Shown here one piece after another: positions 1-8,881 of a stretch of 49,640 nt of DNA. This DNA comes from Rickettsiales bacterium (GTDB taxonomy: Bacteria > Pseudomonadota > Alphaproteobacteria > Rickettsiales > UBA3002). The translations under genes were made by a program, and so were the position numbers. Numbering within the stretch: the first letter of the stretch is position 1; every line of letters begins with the position of its first letter. Location of the stretch: contig JALEGK010000041.1 in assembly GCA_022763105.1 (NCBI GenBank), positions 1 to 49,640 of the forward strand, in the 5' to 3' direction. Below the pieces are notes generated by a model. It saw only the letters and a list, made by a program, of their open reading frames with translations, made no database searches and was not told where the DNA came from.

Positions 1-521
1 ATCTGGGCATCTGTTTTGGCATGCAAATCGCCGTCATTGAAATGGCGCGCAATTTACTCAAAATCAAAGATGCATACTCCACCGAGTTTGGTCCAATCCG
101 TGTATCCGACGATCGTGGCCCGCTCGTGGGGCTCATGACCGAATGGTCGCAAGGCTCAACCGTGCAAAAGCGCACAAAAGATAGCGATCTGGGCGGTACG
201 ATGCGACTGGGTGCGTATGATTGCGAAATTAAAACCGGCACGCTGGCGCATAAAATTTATAAGAAGAAACGCATATCCGAGCGTCATCGCCACCGCTACG
301 AGGTCAATAACGCCTACATTGAAGATTTCAAAAAGCATGGTGCTATTTTCTCTGGCCTGTCTCCAAGCGGTCATCTGCCAGAGATTGTCGAGCTAAAAGA
401 CCACCCATTCTTTATCGGCGTGCAATTCCACCCCGAATTCAAATCGCGCCCCTATAAAGCTCACCCACTCTTTGTGTCTTATGTAAAGGCAGCAAAAGAC
501 GCGGCTAAAAAGCGTAAGTAA
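1..521 (+). CDS. pyrG: CTP synthase, C-terminal glutaminase domain (partial at left edge)
   Basis: This is the end of CTP synthase, which aminates UTP to CTP using ammonia released from glutamine. The reading frame is open from position 3 and enters the window in the middle of the class I glutamine amidotransferase nucleophile elbow LGICFGMQ; the catalytic Cys is the codon at 12-14. Near the end the motif [12 protein letters not shown] supplies the His and Glu of the triad, so all three catalytic residues are present. The synthetase domain and the first part of the amidotransferase domain lie outside the window. An internal ATG at 21 follows the catalytic Cys and is not a start. The stop is one base before the ATG of the next gene, so the two are probably cotranscribed. 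Confidence 0.95.
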   Translation, partial: LGICFGMQIAVIEMARNLLKIKDAYSTEFGPIRVSDDRGPLVGLMTEWSQGSTVQKRTKDSDLGGTMRLGAYDCEIKTGTLAHKIYKKKRISERHRHRYEVNNAYIEDFKKHGAIFSGLSPSGHLPEIVELKDHPFFIGVQFHPEFKSRPYKAHPLFVSYVKAAKDAAKKRK

Positions 522-522
522 C

Positions 523-1050
523 ATGGCGGAAAACCGCGCCGTCTTTTTGGATGTAGATGGGGTGCTCGCCCTTTATGGCGAAGGCTATCAGCAAACGAGT
601 AACTTCAAGCCGGAAGCGATGCGCTTGGTCTCAGAACTTTGCGCAGATCACAATGCGTATATCGTCATGACATCATCACGTGCAGATAGTCAGGGCAGAG
701 AGTCCTTACAAAAAGAATTGTATGAGCATGGATTGAAAGCGGAGTACGGCAACCCGTGGCGCATTGAGGATACCGACGTACATACGGGGCGCGGAGCATC
801 TATCATGAAATGGGCGAGCGATCATAAAATGAAGCCTCATCAATGTATTATCATTGATGATCGCGATATTTCCGACCAGCTATCCAAAGGGTTTGAGAAA
901 CGTTTTATTCATGTGGATTCAAATATCGGCTTCACCCAACACGATGCCGATAAAGCCAAGGATTTATTCATGCAAGGCCCGCCATCCGTCATAGATGGCA
1001 TTAAGTCCCTGTTGAGCGGCAAAGGCGGTGATAAAGGCCAAGCCAAATAA
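523..1050 (+). CDS. HAD-superfamily phosphatase-like protein
   Basis: A 175-residue soluble protein with HAD fold motifs: motif I FLDVDGVL near the N-terminus with the nucleophile and acid/base Asp pair, motif II-like MTSSR around residue 50, and motif IV IIIDDRD around residue 110. The short length, little or no cap and the order of motifs resemble the HAD domain found with Swiss-army-knife RNA repair proteins (PF18143). A substrate cannot be named. It starts one base after the pyrG stop, which suggests translational coupling and perhaps a nucleotide-related housekeeping role. No partner RNA-repair domain is visible in this window. Family membership is fairly sure; function is not. Confidence 0.75.
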   Translation: MAENRAVFLDVDGVLALYGEGYQQTSNFKPEAMRLVSELCADHNAYIVMTSSRADSQGRESLQKELYEHGLKAEYGNPWRIEDTDVHTGRGASIMKWASDHKMKPHQCIIIDDRDISDQLSKGFEKRFIHVDSNIGFTQHDADKAKDLFMQGPPSVIDGIKSLLSGKGGDKGQAK

Positions 1051-1108
1051 CTTCTTAATGAATGAATAAGCATTTCCGTGTAAGCTAAAAGAAAACACAG
1101 GGTAGGAT

Positions 1109-1813
1109 ATGCGTATCACCTCACTTGCGATCGGACTAACGGCGCTGCTGGTCTTAAGCGGCTGTAACGATCTGCGCCACCGCTACAACAAGATTTATGA
1201 ATATAAGCCATCAAGCTATGTCGGAGCGCCTGCCTATATCACCGGCGGGCATTTCCAAAATGTCTCAGGTGTCACGAATGAGTTCAATGACACGATTGGT
1301 TATGGTCATATCCGTATGATCGACGATATGTACGCCCCGCGCGAAGATGTACCATCCGATATGGAACGCTTGGCTTATAGTGTCGGTGGCTATGCGGTGG
1401 GACAGCAAATGCGCTTTAAAACCTATCCCATCGATCCGGGGCCACACCGCATTATGGCGGAAATTACTGTCTTTGGTCGCACCAAAACCAAAGTCTTTAA
1501 CTTCATGGCGCAATCAGGCATGCAATATTTTATTACCGGTCAGTCGGGCGGTTTAACCGCAAGCGTCTGGCTGCAAGACCAATATGGCCGCCCAGTAGTC
1601 AACATTACCCAAGAGCAAAAGGGGCATGATGGTATGATCCAGCCATTCCAGCCAGCACCGGGCTATATGCCGCAGCCAACCGCACCGCAGCCTAAAGGGC
1701 CATACCATGTGCCGGACCAAGGCTATGCCCCAGACCCGAATTATCAATATGGTCAGCCAAGCCCAACTTACCCGGGCCAAGCCACTCCGCAAATGCCAGC
1801 CACATTGCCTTAA
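1109..1813 (+). CDS. Predicted lipoprotein with Pro/Gln-rich tail
   Basis: A 234-residue protein that opens with a classic lipoprotein signal: MRITS, a hydrophobic stretch, then the lipobox LSGC with the lipidated Cys at about residue 19. The middle (about 40-170) looks like a compact mostly beta domain; I do not recognise it. The last 60 residues are rich in Pro, Gln, Tyr and Gly and are probably disordered, as expected for a surface or periplasm-spanning tether. A GGGTAGG ribosome site precedes the ATG. It stands 58 bases after the HAD gene and is followed by a strong terminator, so it may be the last gene of the pyrG transcript or have its own promoter. Confidence 0.75.
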   Translation: MRITSLAIGLTALLVLSGCNDLRHRYNKIYEYKPSSYVGAPAYITGGHFQNVSGVTNEFNDTIGYGHIRMIDDMYAPREDVPSDMERLAYSVGGYAVGQQMRFKTYPIDPGPHRIMAEITVFGRTKTKVFNFMAQSGMQYFITGQSGGLTASVWLQDQYGRPVVNITQEQKGHDGMIQPFQPAPGYMPQPTAPQPKGPYHVPDQGYAPDPNYQYGQPSPTYPGQATPQMPATLP

Positions 1814-1833
1814 GAGGTGAAATCCAAGCAATA

Positions 1834-1861
1834 AAAAAGGGAGCCATCGGGCTCCCTTTTT
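1834..1861. terminator. Bidirectional rho-independent terminator
   Basis: A perfect 12-base inverted repeat (AAAAAGGGAGCC / GGCTCCCTTTTT) with a four-base loop ATCG. The A-run on one side and T-run on the other let it act on both strands. It lies between the convergent lipoprotein gene and glnA, which is where a shared terminator is expected. Confidence 0.92.
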
Positions 1862-1882
1862 CGCTTTGGTCGAATGTGTGTA

Positions 1883-3289
1883 TTACACAGAATAATACAT
1901 CTTAAATTCAACAGGAGATGGGGTGGTTTCCCACTCTTCCACTTCTTCCATTTTCAGATCAATGTAACCATCAATCTGATCATCGTTGAATACGTCACCC
2001 TTCTTCAGGAAGTCACGGTCTGCATCCAGTGCTTCTAGTGCTTCACGAAGAGAGCCAGCCACCGTAGGGATGTCTTTTAGCTCTTCAGGTGGAAGGTCGT
2101 ATAGGTTTTTATCCATTGCATCGCCTGGGTGGATCTTGTTCTCGATACCGTCAAGACCAGCCATTAGCAGTGCTGCAAAAATGTAGTAAGGGTTACCAGA
2201 ACTATCTGGGAAACGGGTCTCGATACGTTTTGCCTTAGGGCTAGCAACGTGCGGAATACGCACAGATGCCGAACGGTTACGAGAAGAATATGCAAGCAGG
2301 GTAGGTGCTTCATAGCCCGGTACCAGACGCTTGTAGCTGTTGGTGGTTGCATTGGTGAAGGCGTTGATTGCTTTCGCATGCTTCATCACACCACCAATAT
2401 AGTACAGGCAGGTTTCAGACAGATCGGCATAGCCATTACCGGCAAATAAAGGCGAACCATCTTTCCAGATTGACTGGTGAACATGCATACCAGAGCCGTT
2501 ATCTTTAGCGACAGGCTTCGGCATGAAGGTCGCAGACTTGCCGTAAGAATGCGCCACCATATGAATGATGTATTTATATTTCTGAACATTGTCCGCGCAG
2601 CCAAGCATGGTTGCGAATTCAATACCCAATTCGTTTTGACCCGGTGCCACCTCGTGGTGGTGTAGCACAGGGGTAATGCCCACATGCTTCAGCGTGGTCA
2701 GCATTTCAGAACGCATATCTGAATGCGAATCAACGGGTGCAACAGGGAAGTAACCACCTTTCACTTTAGGACGGTGGCCCATATTGCCGGTCTCGTACAG
2801 ACGAGAAGAATTCTCTGGAGATTCTTCGCTATCCAGCTCGTGGAAGCTGCTATTCATGCCCACATTAAAGCGAACATCATCGAATACAAAGAATTCAAGC
2901 TCAGGACCGAAATAAGCGGTGTCACCAATGCCAGAATAGTTCAAATACGCCTCAGCGCGCTTTGCAGTCGAGCGTGGGTCGCGGCCATAAGCCTGACCGG
3001 TAGAAGGCTCGATCACGTCGCAGAATACCATCAGCGTAGGCTGTGCAGCGAATGGATCGATCACAGCAGACGAGGTATCAGGCATCAGGATCATGTCTGA
3101 TTCGTTGATGCTTTTCCAACCAGAGATGGAAGAACCGTCAAACATCACACCGTCTTCAAATACAGACTCATCCACCTGATCAGCGATGTAAGTGGTGTGC
3201 TGACATTTACCGCGCGGATCCGTAAAGCGGAAATCCACGAACTGAATGTCATGTTCTTTCATCAATTTATCTACTTCTTTAAACGACAT
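1883..3289 (-). CDS. glnA: Glutamine synthetase type I
   Basis: GlnA condenses ammonia with glutamate using ATP and is the entry point of nitrogen assimilation. The 468-residue length matches the dodecameric type I-beta enzyme (469 in E. coli). Visible signatures are [10 protein letters not shown] near the N-terminus, [10 protein letters not shown] around residue 50, the metal-binding PELEFFVFD region and the ATP-binding [10 protein letters not shown]. Tyr397 in [10 protein letters not shown] is at the same position as the adenylylated tyrosine of E. coli GlnA, so activity is probably controlled by GlnE adenylylation, with PII upstream. It follows glnB on the same strand after 33 bases. Confidence 0.97.
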   Translation of the reverse strand: MSFKEVDKLMKEHDIQFVDFRFTDPRGKCQHTTYIADQVDESVFEDGVMFDGSSISGWKSINESDMILMPDTSSAVIDPFAAQPTLMVFCDVIEPSTGQAYGRDPRSTAKRAEAYLNYSGIGDTAYFGPELEFFVFDDVRFNVGMNSSFHELDSEESPENSSRLYETGNMGHRPKVKGGYFPVAPVDSHSDMRSEMLTTLKHVGITPVLHHHEVAPGQNELGIEFATMLGCADNVQKYKYIIHMVAHSYGKSATFMPKPVAKDNGSGMHVHQSIWKDGSPLFAGNGYADLSETCLYYIGGVMKHAKAINAFTNATTNSYKRLVPGYEAPTLLAYSSRNRSASVRIPHVASPKAKRIETRFPDSSGNPYYIFAALLMAGLDGIENKIHPGDAMDKNLYDLPPEELKDIPTVAGSLREALEALDADRDFLKKGDVFNDDQIDGYIDLKMEEVEEWETTPSPVEFKMYYSV

Positions 3290-3322
3290 TGTGTTCTCCT
3301 GTTCTGTCGGTTTAGCGTAAAA

Positions 3323-3718
<396 letters not shown>

Positions 3719-3730
3719 TCAGCGAAAGCA

Positions 3731-3757
3731 AGCAAAACTGCCGATTGCAATTTTGCT
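3731..3757. other. Short dyad upstream of glnB
   Basis: AGCAAAA and TTTTGCT form a 7-base inverted repeat around a 13-base spacer, about 70 bases upstream of the glnB start. It could be an operator or chance. No T-run follows, so a terminator is unlikely. Confidence 0.25.
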
Positions 3758-3853
3758 GGGCTTTTTGCCGAATAAGCGTGCATTTGCCTCTTTTTTGGGC
3801 ACGCCTTTCATCGTGAGTTTTATGCCAAAAATCAAGGCAGACGCTAGATTCGC

Positions 3854-3882
3854 TTGACCTAAACCCCTAAAAACCGTTAAAC
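3854..3882 (+). promoter_or_regulatory. Promoter for tRNA-His
   Basis: TTGACC (in context CTTGAC) at 3854-3859 and TTAAAC at 3877-3882 are separated by 17 bases. Transcription would start about 10 bases before the mature tRNA. The CTTGAC form matches the alphaproteobacterial housekeeping -35 and recurs before rpsT and rpmB in this window. Confidence 0.6.
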
Positions 3883-3900
3883 ACCTGAATCGACCTTTGT

Positions 3901-3978
3901 GGCGGGTGTAGCTCAGTCGGTTAGAGCGCCAGTTTGTGGCACTGGAGGCCGTGGGTTCAATTCCCATCACTCGCCCCA
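3901..3978 (+). tRNA. tRNA-His (anticodon GTG)
   Basis: A full cloverleaf can be folded. The acceptor stem GCGGGTG (3902-3908) pairs with CACTCGC (3968-3974) with one G-T wobble. The D-arm is GCTCAG...GAGC. The anticodon stem CCAGT/ACTGG encloses the loop TTGTGGC with anticodon GTG at 3936-3938. The T-arm contains GGTTCAA. The extra G at 3901 (G-1), paired with C73 at 3975, is the identity mark of tRNA-His. The CCA end is encoded (3976-3978). Confidence 0.97.
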
Positions 3979-4062
3979 CTTCATGTTAATTTCTCCAAAT
4001 TCATAATTCTGTAACGAATTGGCTTTACACTCATAGACTTAAAGCATTGGAAAAGGTGATTA

Positions 4063-5352
4063 TTGGCTAAAATACTCACATCTGACACTGCCTACGCCGA
4101 TATTTACATCGATGGCGATGCGTTATGGCCTGAATTTGGTAGCAAAATCTGGCCAGACCCAGAAAAAACCAAAATGAATATCGATGAAGACATGCGCGAC
4201 CAGATCATCTCACGGCTGGCGCATGATTATGATATAGATTGCGCGACATTCGATGGGCTGTGCGGACGAGAACTCGGCCCTGATGAGCAAAATCAGAAGC
4301 GTGAATTACTTCACGATCTACTGACCACACTTGAAAATACGCCATCCAAAACACAAAAGAAGCAGAACGTGATTAAAATCAGCCCGGGTGGTTCCGCCAT
4401 GAATACCTGTGCTACCGTTGCCAAGGCGCTGCCAGGTTCTCATATTACTATGCTCACCAGTGTTGGGCAGGGACCGGTTGGCTCCAAGCTAAAAGAGAAG
4501 CTGGGCAGTGTGATGGATTTTCAACCAGATCGTGACGATCTGCGCACCTCGATGTCGTTTGTATTTTCACACAAAGGCGGCAGCAGACATTACGCTAAAT
4601 TCTCAGGCACAACTGATAAAGTCACCGAGGAAACCACGCATCAGGCACGCCAAGACCGCTACAATGCGGTATTTCTTTCAAGCTCGATTCTTGATCCGGC
4701 AAAAATGCCAAGCCTGTATGTACCACTACAAAATCAAGCGATAAAAGATCACGCTGAGCTCTATGTGACATTGCCAACGAATGCAGAAATTGCCAATGAG
4801 CATCATGACGATGTGATGGGTGCGATTGTAAATGCCGATGTCGTCATGGCGAATGATGAAGAAATGCAATTCATGTTTGACCCCGGCGCGCACAAAGATG
4901 ATCCGGAATCCTACGATTATTGTCTGGAGAAATTAAGCGAACAACTCAAGCCGGGCGCTTGTGCCTTTGTAACGCATGGCAAGGAAGGCGCCGATGTGCT
5001 GCTAAAAGGGGAGCACCATCTTAATGGGGAGCGCCATCACATTCCACTGTGGCGCGATGATTCTAAGCCATTCGAAGATTTGGGCGGCGCAGGTGATGCG
5101 TCTTATGCAGGCTTTTTAACCGGATATATCGATGGTCACGACCCGGTTAAGGCAGGCCATATGGGAATGGCATTCGCACGTGATTGTATTTCGCGCAAAC
5201 AAGCGCAAATCGAAGACCCGCAACATGTCTACGCCGAAACGATGGCGGATGACCGTGTTGGCATGCCATCAGATAAAGCGCGTTACGAAACCGTGCAACC
5301 AGCCGTGGACCATGCTAAAGTACAAGCCGAAAATCACAGCAGGACAGGGTAG
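4063..5352 (+). CDS. PfkB-family carbohydrate/nucleoside kinase
   Basis: A 429-residue ribokinase-fold kinase. The substrate-binding motif GGSAMNTCATVAKALPG is near residue 110, and the anion-hole and catalytic-base motif GGAGDASYAGF is near residue 342, with the catalytic Asp in GAGD. The pattern is nearest to adenosine kinase-like members seen in alphaproteobacteria, but the substrate cannot be fixed by eye. The region before GGSAMN is unusually long and charged (about residues 25-105), where typical members have a short lid. The start is a TTG preceded by AAAAGGTGA at good spacing; no nearby in-frame ATG explains the N-terminus. It is followed after two bases by a small gene. Confidence 0.8.
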   Translation: MAKILTSDTAYADIYIDGDALWPEFGSKIWPDPEKTKMNIDEDMRDQIISRLAHDYDIDCATFDGLCGRELGPDEQNQKRELLHDLLTTLENTPSKTQKKQNVIKISPGGSAMNTCATVAKALPGSHITMLTSVGQGPVGSKLKEKLGSVMDFQPDRDDLRTSMSFVFSHKGGSRHYAKFSGTTDKVTEETTHQARQDRYNAVFLSSSILDPAKMPSLYVPLQNQAIKDHAELYVTLPTNAEIANEHHDDVMGAIVNADVVMANDEEMQFMFDPGAHKDDPESYDYCLEKLSEQLKPGACAFVTHGKEGADVLLKGEHHLNGERHHIPLWRDDSKPFEDLGGAGDASYAGFLTGYIDGHDPVKAGHMGMAFARDCISRKQAQIEDPQHVYAETMADDRVGMPSDKARYETVQPAVDHAKVQAENHSRTG

Positions 5353-5354
5353 CC

Positions 5355-5618
5355 ATGTCAGCCATAGCAATGAAACAATTAGCCAATCAGCTTCAGCACA
5401 TCACCGCAAAGAATTCCGGTAATGGTCAGCTCATGCAAATCATCCTGCAAGTGGCGCCAAACAAACAGCCATTGCTAGAGAAATCAGTGTCGGAGCAGGA
5501 AGAATTCACCATCGATGATCTGTCGCAATATGGCGAGGTAGTCGGCTGGAACTTTGGTCGCTTTGTCTCGGAAGATACCTGTCAGATTGTCAAAGAACGC
5601 TTCGACGTCGAGCTGTAA
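5355..5618 (+). CDS. Small hypothetical protein downstream of the kinase
   Basis: An 87-residue protein of no family I recognise. It is soluble, with an amphipathic helical first half (MKQLANQLQHI) and a more mixed acidic second half ending VKERFDVEL. AGGACAGGG precedes the ATG at a plausible spacing, and the start lies two bases after the kinase stop, so the two are almost certainly cotranscribed and may act together. Its stop abuts the stop of the convergent transporter gene with no base between. There is no signal peptide or membrane segment. Confidence 0.65.
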   Translation: MSAIAMKQLANQLQHITAKNSGNGQLMQIILQVAPNKQPLLEKSVSEQEEFTIDDLSQYGEVVGWNFGRFVSEDTCQIVKERFDVEL

Positions 5619-6833
5619 TTACTCATTTTTTAATAGCCAAATCATCAATGGCGCCATCAGTGCAAAGCTTGCCATCACCATAGCGATGGGCAGCTTCATG
5701 GCGATCAGCCCAATGCTGATGATGGATGCGAGCGTCATGGTAAATGCATCAAAGATATTGCTCGCCGCAATCATGCGTCCCCTATGAGATGCATCCGTAT
5801 GGTGCTGAAGGTAAGTATAGAGCGGCACCACAAACATACCTGCCCCAAATGATATACAGCCAATGGCGATGCCAACACTCGCCACGCTAATCAAGCGAGG
5901 TTCTATACCTAATCCAGTGAGTATGAGTGCGCCAATTGTCACGAGCCAGCAGCTATATCGGGTGAGGTGGAACGCAATCTTGCCTTTCAGTAATCGCGAG
6001 GCAGTAAACGCCCCGATACCAATACCAAACGTGAAAAGTCCAAGGAGTAACGTGACATGGCTCTCGCCTGTTAATTGCTTTGCCGCAAAGGCTGGGAGCT
6101 GAGAGATGATGATGGTGCCCGCCGCCCAGAACCATCCGATACCAAGCAATTTGCGAGACATGCCTGCTTTGCGAAACCCAAAACGCAGCGTGACCCATAA
6201 ATCAGCCAGAATATTCCAGCGAATCCGAATATCGTTTGGCTTTGCGGGTTGTTTCGGGATGCCTTGCGCGCTCAGCATGCCCAGCGCGGCAATGGCAATG
6301 CAGCCATAAGCCAGCCACATGCGCATATCGGCATTCAACATCACCGAGCTGCTAATCAATGTGCCAGCCAGAATGGTGATAAAGGTAAGTGCCTCTACCC
6401 ACGCATTGGCATGCAGTAAACGCTCTTGCGTCACGAGCTGAGGGATGATGGAGTATTTCACCGGACCAAAGAGGGCGGACTGAACGCCCATACAACATAA
6501 AAGCACGAGTAGTAGGTTTAAATTGAGCGTGTAAAAGGCGTATGCCGCGCATAGCATGATGAGCACTTCGCTGCGCTTTAACCAGCGAATGAGCAGGGCA
6601 TGGTCAAACCGGTCAGCCAGCCTGCCTGCCGTTGCGGATAGTAAAAAGAACGGGAAGACAAATAAAGCTGAGCAAGCCGCAATATACATGGGCGCTGCAT
6701 CGCCAAGTTGCGCACCACAATAAAAGGCGATCAACATAATCAACCCGTTGCGAAACAGATTATCATTCAGCGCGCCCAGCGCCTGTGTCAGCAGAAAAGC
6801 CCGAAAGCCGAGTGAGAAAGAAGGCGAAGTCAT
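5619..6833 (-). CDS. MFS transporter, LplT-like
   Basis: A 404-residue inner-membrane protein with about 12 hydrophobic segments. The opening FLLTQALGALNDNLFRNGL is typical of the lysophospholipid transporter LplT and the MFS half of acyltransferase-MFS fusions, and the loop GRLADRFDH is the usual MFS 2-3 loop signature. LplT flips lysophospholipids inward for re-acylation by Aas; no acyltransferase is seen nearby, so the substrate is inferred only. The ATG overlaps the ccmG stop by four bases (ATGA), so it is translated as the last gene of that run. Confidence 0.8.
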   Translation of the reverse strand: MTSPSFSLGFRAFLLTQALGALNDNLFRNGLIMLIAFYCGAQLGDAAPMYIAACSALFVFPFFLLSATAGRLADRFDHALLIRWLKRSEVLIMLCAAYAFYTLNLNLLLVLLCCMGVQSALFGPVKYSIIPQLVTQERLLHANAWVEALTFITILAGTLISSSVMLNADMRMWLAYGCIAIAALGMLSAQGIPKQPAKPNDIRIRWNILADLWVTLRFGFRKAGMSRKLLGIGWFWAAGTIIISQLPAFAAKQLTGESHVTLLLGLFTFGIGIGAFTASRLLKGKIAFHLTRYSCWLVTIGALILTGLGIEPRLISVASVGIAIGCISFGAGMFVVPLYTYLQHHTDASHRGRMIAASNIFDAFTMTLASIISIGLIAMKLPIAMVMASFALMAPLMIWLLKNE

Positions 6834-7333
6834 GGTGACATCAAAGTGCGCTTCAGATCATCATATTCTTTGCGCGTAATCGGACCACGTAGCCGCCAGA
6901 TAATTTCATTATTCTGATCAACCACAATCGTCTCGGGCAGACCGTTCACGCCAAGGGCTGCAGCAAGCTTGCCACGGCTATCCAGCTGAATTGAGCGGTA
7001 CGGGTTGCCATGATCTTCTAAAAATTTCTCAAGCTTGGTAAGGTTTTTATCCCACGCAATCCCAAGCACAGGCTGACCACTCACCTTGGCAATCAAATCC
7101 AAATACGGAATCTCTGCAATGCAAGGCGAGCACCACGAAGCGAAGAAATTATAGATTTTAAACTCTGACGTAACCGGCGTATTCTCTATGTAATACGGCA
7201 GGCTGATATCAGGGAACTCGCCGCCAAGCTCAAGCGCAGGCTCCTCTAATGGGCGTAAATACAGTAATGCAGTTAGAATAATACATAGGATGAGAAAGAC
7301 CACAAAGGGCACTTGCCTATGCATTTTAATCAT
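6830..7333 (-). CDS. ccmG: Thiol:disulfide interchange protein CcmG/DsbE
   Basis: A 167-residue membrane-anchored periplasmic thioredoxin. Residues 9-27 form the anchor, and the active site is WCSPC (Cys68 and Cys71). Further along, GNPYRSIQLD, LGVNGLPETIVVD with the cis-Pro, and IWRLRGPI match the DsbE/CcmG pattern closely rather than generic TlpA. CcmG keeps apocytochrome c cysteines reduced for haem ligation. It sits five bases after the J-like gene and downstream of ccmD-ccmE, which supports a role in cytochrome c maturation. In E. coli-type operons ccmF lies between ccmE and ccmG; here it does not. Confidence 0.85.
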   Translation of the reverse strand: MIKMHRQVPFVVFLILCIILTALLYLRPLEEPALELGGEFPDISLPYYIENTPVTSEFKIYNFFASWCSPCIAEIPYLDLIAKVSGQPVLGIAWDKNLTKLEKFLEDHGNPYRSIQLDSRGKLAAALGVNGLPETIVVDQNNEIIWRLRGPITRKEYDDLKRTLMSP

Positions 7334-7338
7334 CAGAA

Positions 7339-7941
7339 TTATCCCAGCACTTTACGTGCTTCTTCAATCGCCTGATTTAGCTTGAGCAAGCCTTCTTGAT
7401 CATCAGCCAATTCTTTTGCCTTACGACGATAAATAATATTGGCATCTTCCAATGAAGCGGTTGGGCCAAGCCCCAGCTCGATCATCCACTCGCTCACCTT
7501 ACCATCAGAAGCTTCCTTGATGATTTCCTGTGCACTCGCATCAAACGGTTTCATCAGGCGCACAGCACGCATGATGCCCCATTTTTCTAAATTCTTGAAT
7601 GAGCGAATCGCCAAATGCATCGCATAGATATTGGCTTCAATCAGATACCAGGTATCACTAACGATATGAAAACTCTTATTCTCTAGGCCAATTTTAAGCG
7701 CCACTGCCTGATCTTCATCCATCTGCTTGCGCAGGCGAGGGACGTTCAGACGTTCGAAATTACTGAAAATCGTCGCACTATTCGCACCAATCTCATTGAT
7801 TTCCTGCTCCAGATAGTCCAACGCCTGCTCAACGGTAAGGCCTTGCGGAAAGCCATTATCGTAGCGGCGACTCTTCTGGAACGACAGGCGGAAGCCTTGT
7901 GGTACAACCAGCGGTGCGATGTAACTTATTTCTATGCCCAT
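7339..7941 (-). CDS. Unknown protein with degenerate J-domain-like C-terminus
   Basis: A 200-residue soluble protein. Residues 1-150 are largely helical and not recognised. The end, about 152-199, reads LGLGPTASLEDANIIYRRKA and then LLKLNQAIEEARKVLG, which follows helices I-III of a DnaJ domain (normally LGL..TAS..EIK.AYR.LA and F..I..AYEVL) but lacks the HPD tripeptide needed to stimulate DnaK. So it may use the fold for protein contact, not for chaperone ATPase control. It is placed between ccmE and ccmG and has its own upstream promoter-like sequence. The J resemblance is my reading by eye. Confidence 0.6.
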   Translation of the reverse strand: MGIEISYIAPLVVPQGFRLSFQKSRRYDNGFPQGLTVEQALDYLEQEINEIGANSATIFSNFERLNVPRLRKQMDEDQAVALKIGLENKSFHIVSDTWYLIEANIYAMHLAIRSFKNLEKWGIMRAVRLMKPFDASAQEIIKEASDGKVSEWMIELGLGPTASLEDANIIYRRKAKELADDQEGLLKLNQAIEEARKVLG

Positions 7942-7985
7942 AATCTTGGTAACCTTGCGTGATTATCTTGATAAATCGATGCTAG

Positions 7986-8014
7986 TCTATGGCAGGCTTG
8001 CGCAAATTGGTCAA
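7986..8014 (-). promoter_or_regulatory. Possible internal promoter between ccmE and the J-like gene
   Basis: Read on the minus strand, TTGACC (8009-8014) and CATAGA (7986-7991) are 17 bases apart in the 75-base ccmE/J-like gap. This is the only large gap in the ccm run and could drive the J-like gene, ccmG and the transporter separately. Confidence 0.4.
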
Positions 8015-8016
8015 CC

Positions 8017-8544
8017 TTAAGGTGAAACTTCTGTTGGCGCATCTACGGGAATTTCGGCTGGTACATCCTCTGCCGCATCGTCTTGCTTGTAGCGTTTGAC
8101 GTTCTCATCAGAATAATGCTGCCAACGACCAGATGCCTTCAATGCATCCACCACAGATGGCGGCATATAGCGTTCATCATGCTTGGCAAGCACCACTTGG
8201 GCATCAAGCATACCTAATGATGTAATCTTACCTTGCGCTACCACGCCCTGACCGTCTCTGAATAGGTTTGGCAGATAGCCTTTATAGCGTACTGGCACGG
8301 AATTGGTTAAATCCGTAATCACAAACATAACCTCTTTAGGGCCTTTCATCTCGATACTGCCAACTTCTACCAGACCGCCGATGCGGATGATCTTGTCCTT
8401 ACCTATTTCTGCGGTTTTAAGTTGGGTTGGGGTAAAGAAATAGACCATATGCTGCTTGAAGCTATACATAATCAGCGCAATCGACAGCCCGGTAATAAGC
8501 AGGCTGCTCATCAATAGCCACATACGTTGTTTTTTAGGGCTCAT
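8017..8544 (-). CDS. ccmE: Cytochrome c-type biogenesis haem chaperone CcmE
   Basis: CcmE carries haem covalently in the periplasm and hands it to the CcmF/H ligase. The 175-residue protein has one N-terminal membrane segment (about 8-26), then an OB-fold with RIGGLVEVGSIE, VRYKGYLPNLFRDGQGVVAQG and VVLAKHDERYMPP. His122 is the expected covalent haem-binding histidine and Tyr126 the axial ligand, four residues apart as in E. coli (130/134). The tail after residue 145 is acidic and proline-rich. Its ATG overlaps the ccmD stop by four bases. Confidence 0.93.
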   Translation of the reverse strand: MSPKKQRMWLLMSSLLITGLSIALIMYSFKQHMVYFFTPTQLKTAEIGKDKIIRIGGLVEVGSIEMKGPKEVMFVITDLTNSVPVRYKGYLPNLFRDGQGVVAQGKITSLGMLDAQVVLAKHDERYMPPSVVDALKASGRWQHYSDENVKRYKQDDAAEDVPAEIPVDAPTEVSP

Positions 8545-8705
8545 CGGTAGCGATCCTTCTCCCCGTCTTCCATTTTCTTCTTATGACGTTTCTTGGCGCT
8601 TACGCTGTTGGATATGATAATCGTCAGAATAAATAGGGCAAAAGCATAGGCTAAAAGCACATAGCTATTGTAGTTGACGATTTCGTAGGGCAATTCATAT
8701 TCCAT
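8541..8705 (-). CDS. ccmD: Haem exporter accessory protein CcmD
   Basis: A short single-pass membrane protein (54 residues from this ATG) with NYNSYVLLAYAFALFILTII followed by a strongly basic KKRHKKK tail: the size, one membrane helix and basic end are those of CcmD, which helps release holo-CcmE from the CcmABC complex. It directly precedes and overlaps ccmE. The same frame is open further upstream to a TTG at 8762; I chose the ATG at 8705 because it gives a normal family length and has AGGG just before it, but AGGAG lies rather far upstream, so the start is uncertain. ccmC is not upstream. Confidence 0.75.
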   Translation of the reverse strand: MEYELPYEIVNYNSYVLLAYAFALFILTIIISNSVSAKKRHKKKMEDGEKDRYR

Positions 8706-8783
8706 GGCCCTAGATGTAACTGCTCCTCTTATTTCTGCAAGCAAATTGAGAGAGTGTGTCAAAACTCAACATTTGTGGATTAC

Positions 8784-8810
8784 TTGACATAAAACATCAG
8801 GCATTAATAG
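8784..8810 (+). promoter_or_regulatory. Promoter upstream of the small membrane peptide
   Basis: A perfect TTGACA (8784-8789, within CTTGACA) is followed after 15 bases by TAATAG (8805-8810), or at 17 bases by ATAGTT. It lies about 75 bases before the ATG at 8882 and points toward it. Confidence 0.5.
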
Positions 8811-8881
8811 TTTGATAACCTTTTCGCTCGTATACTGTCCTTGGTTGATGTATCCCTTACCTTGCAGTGGAGTTTCTAAAG

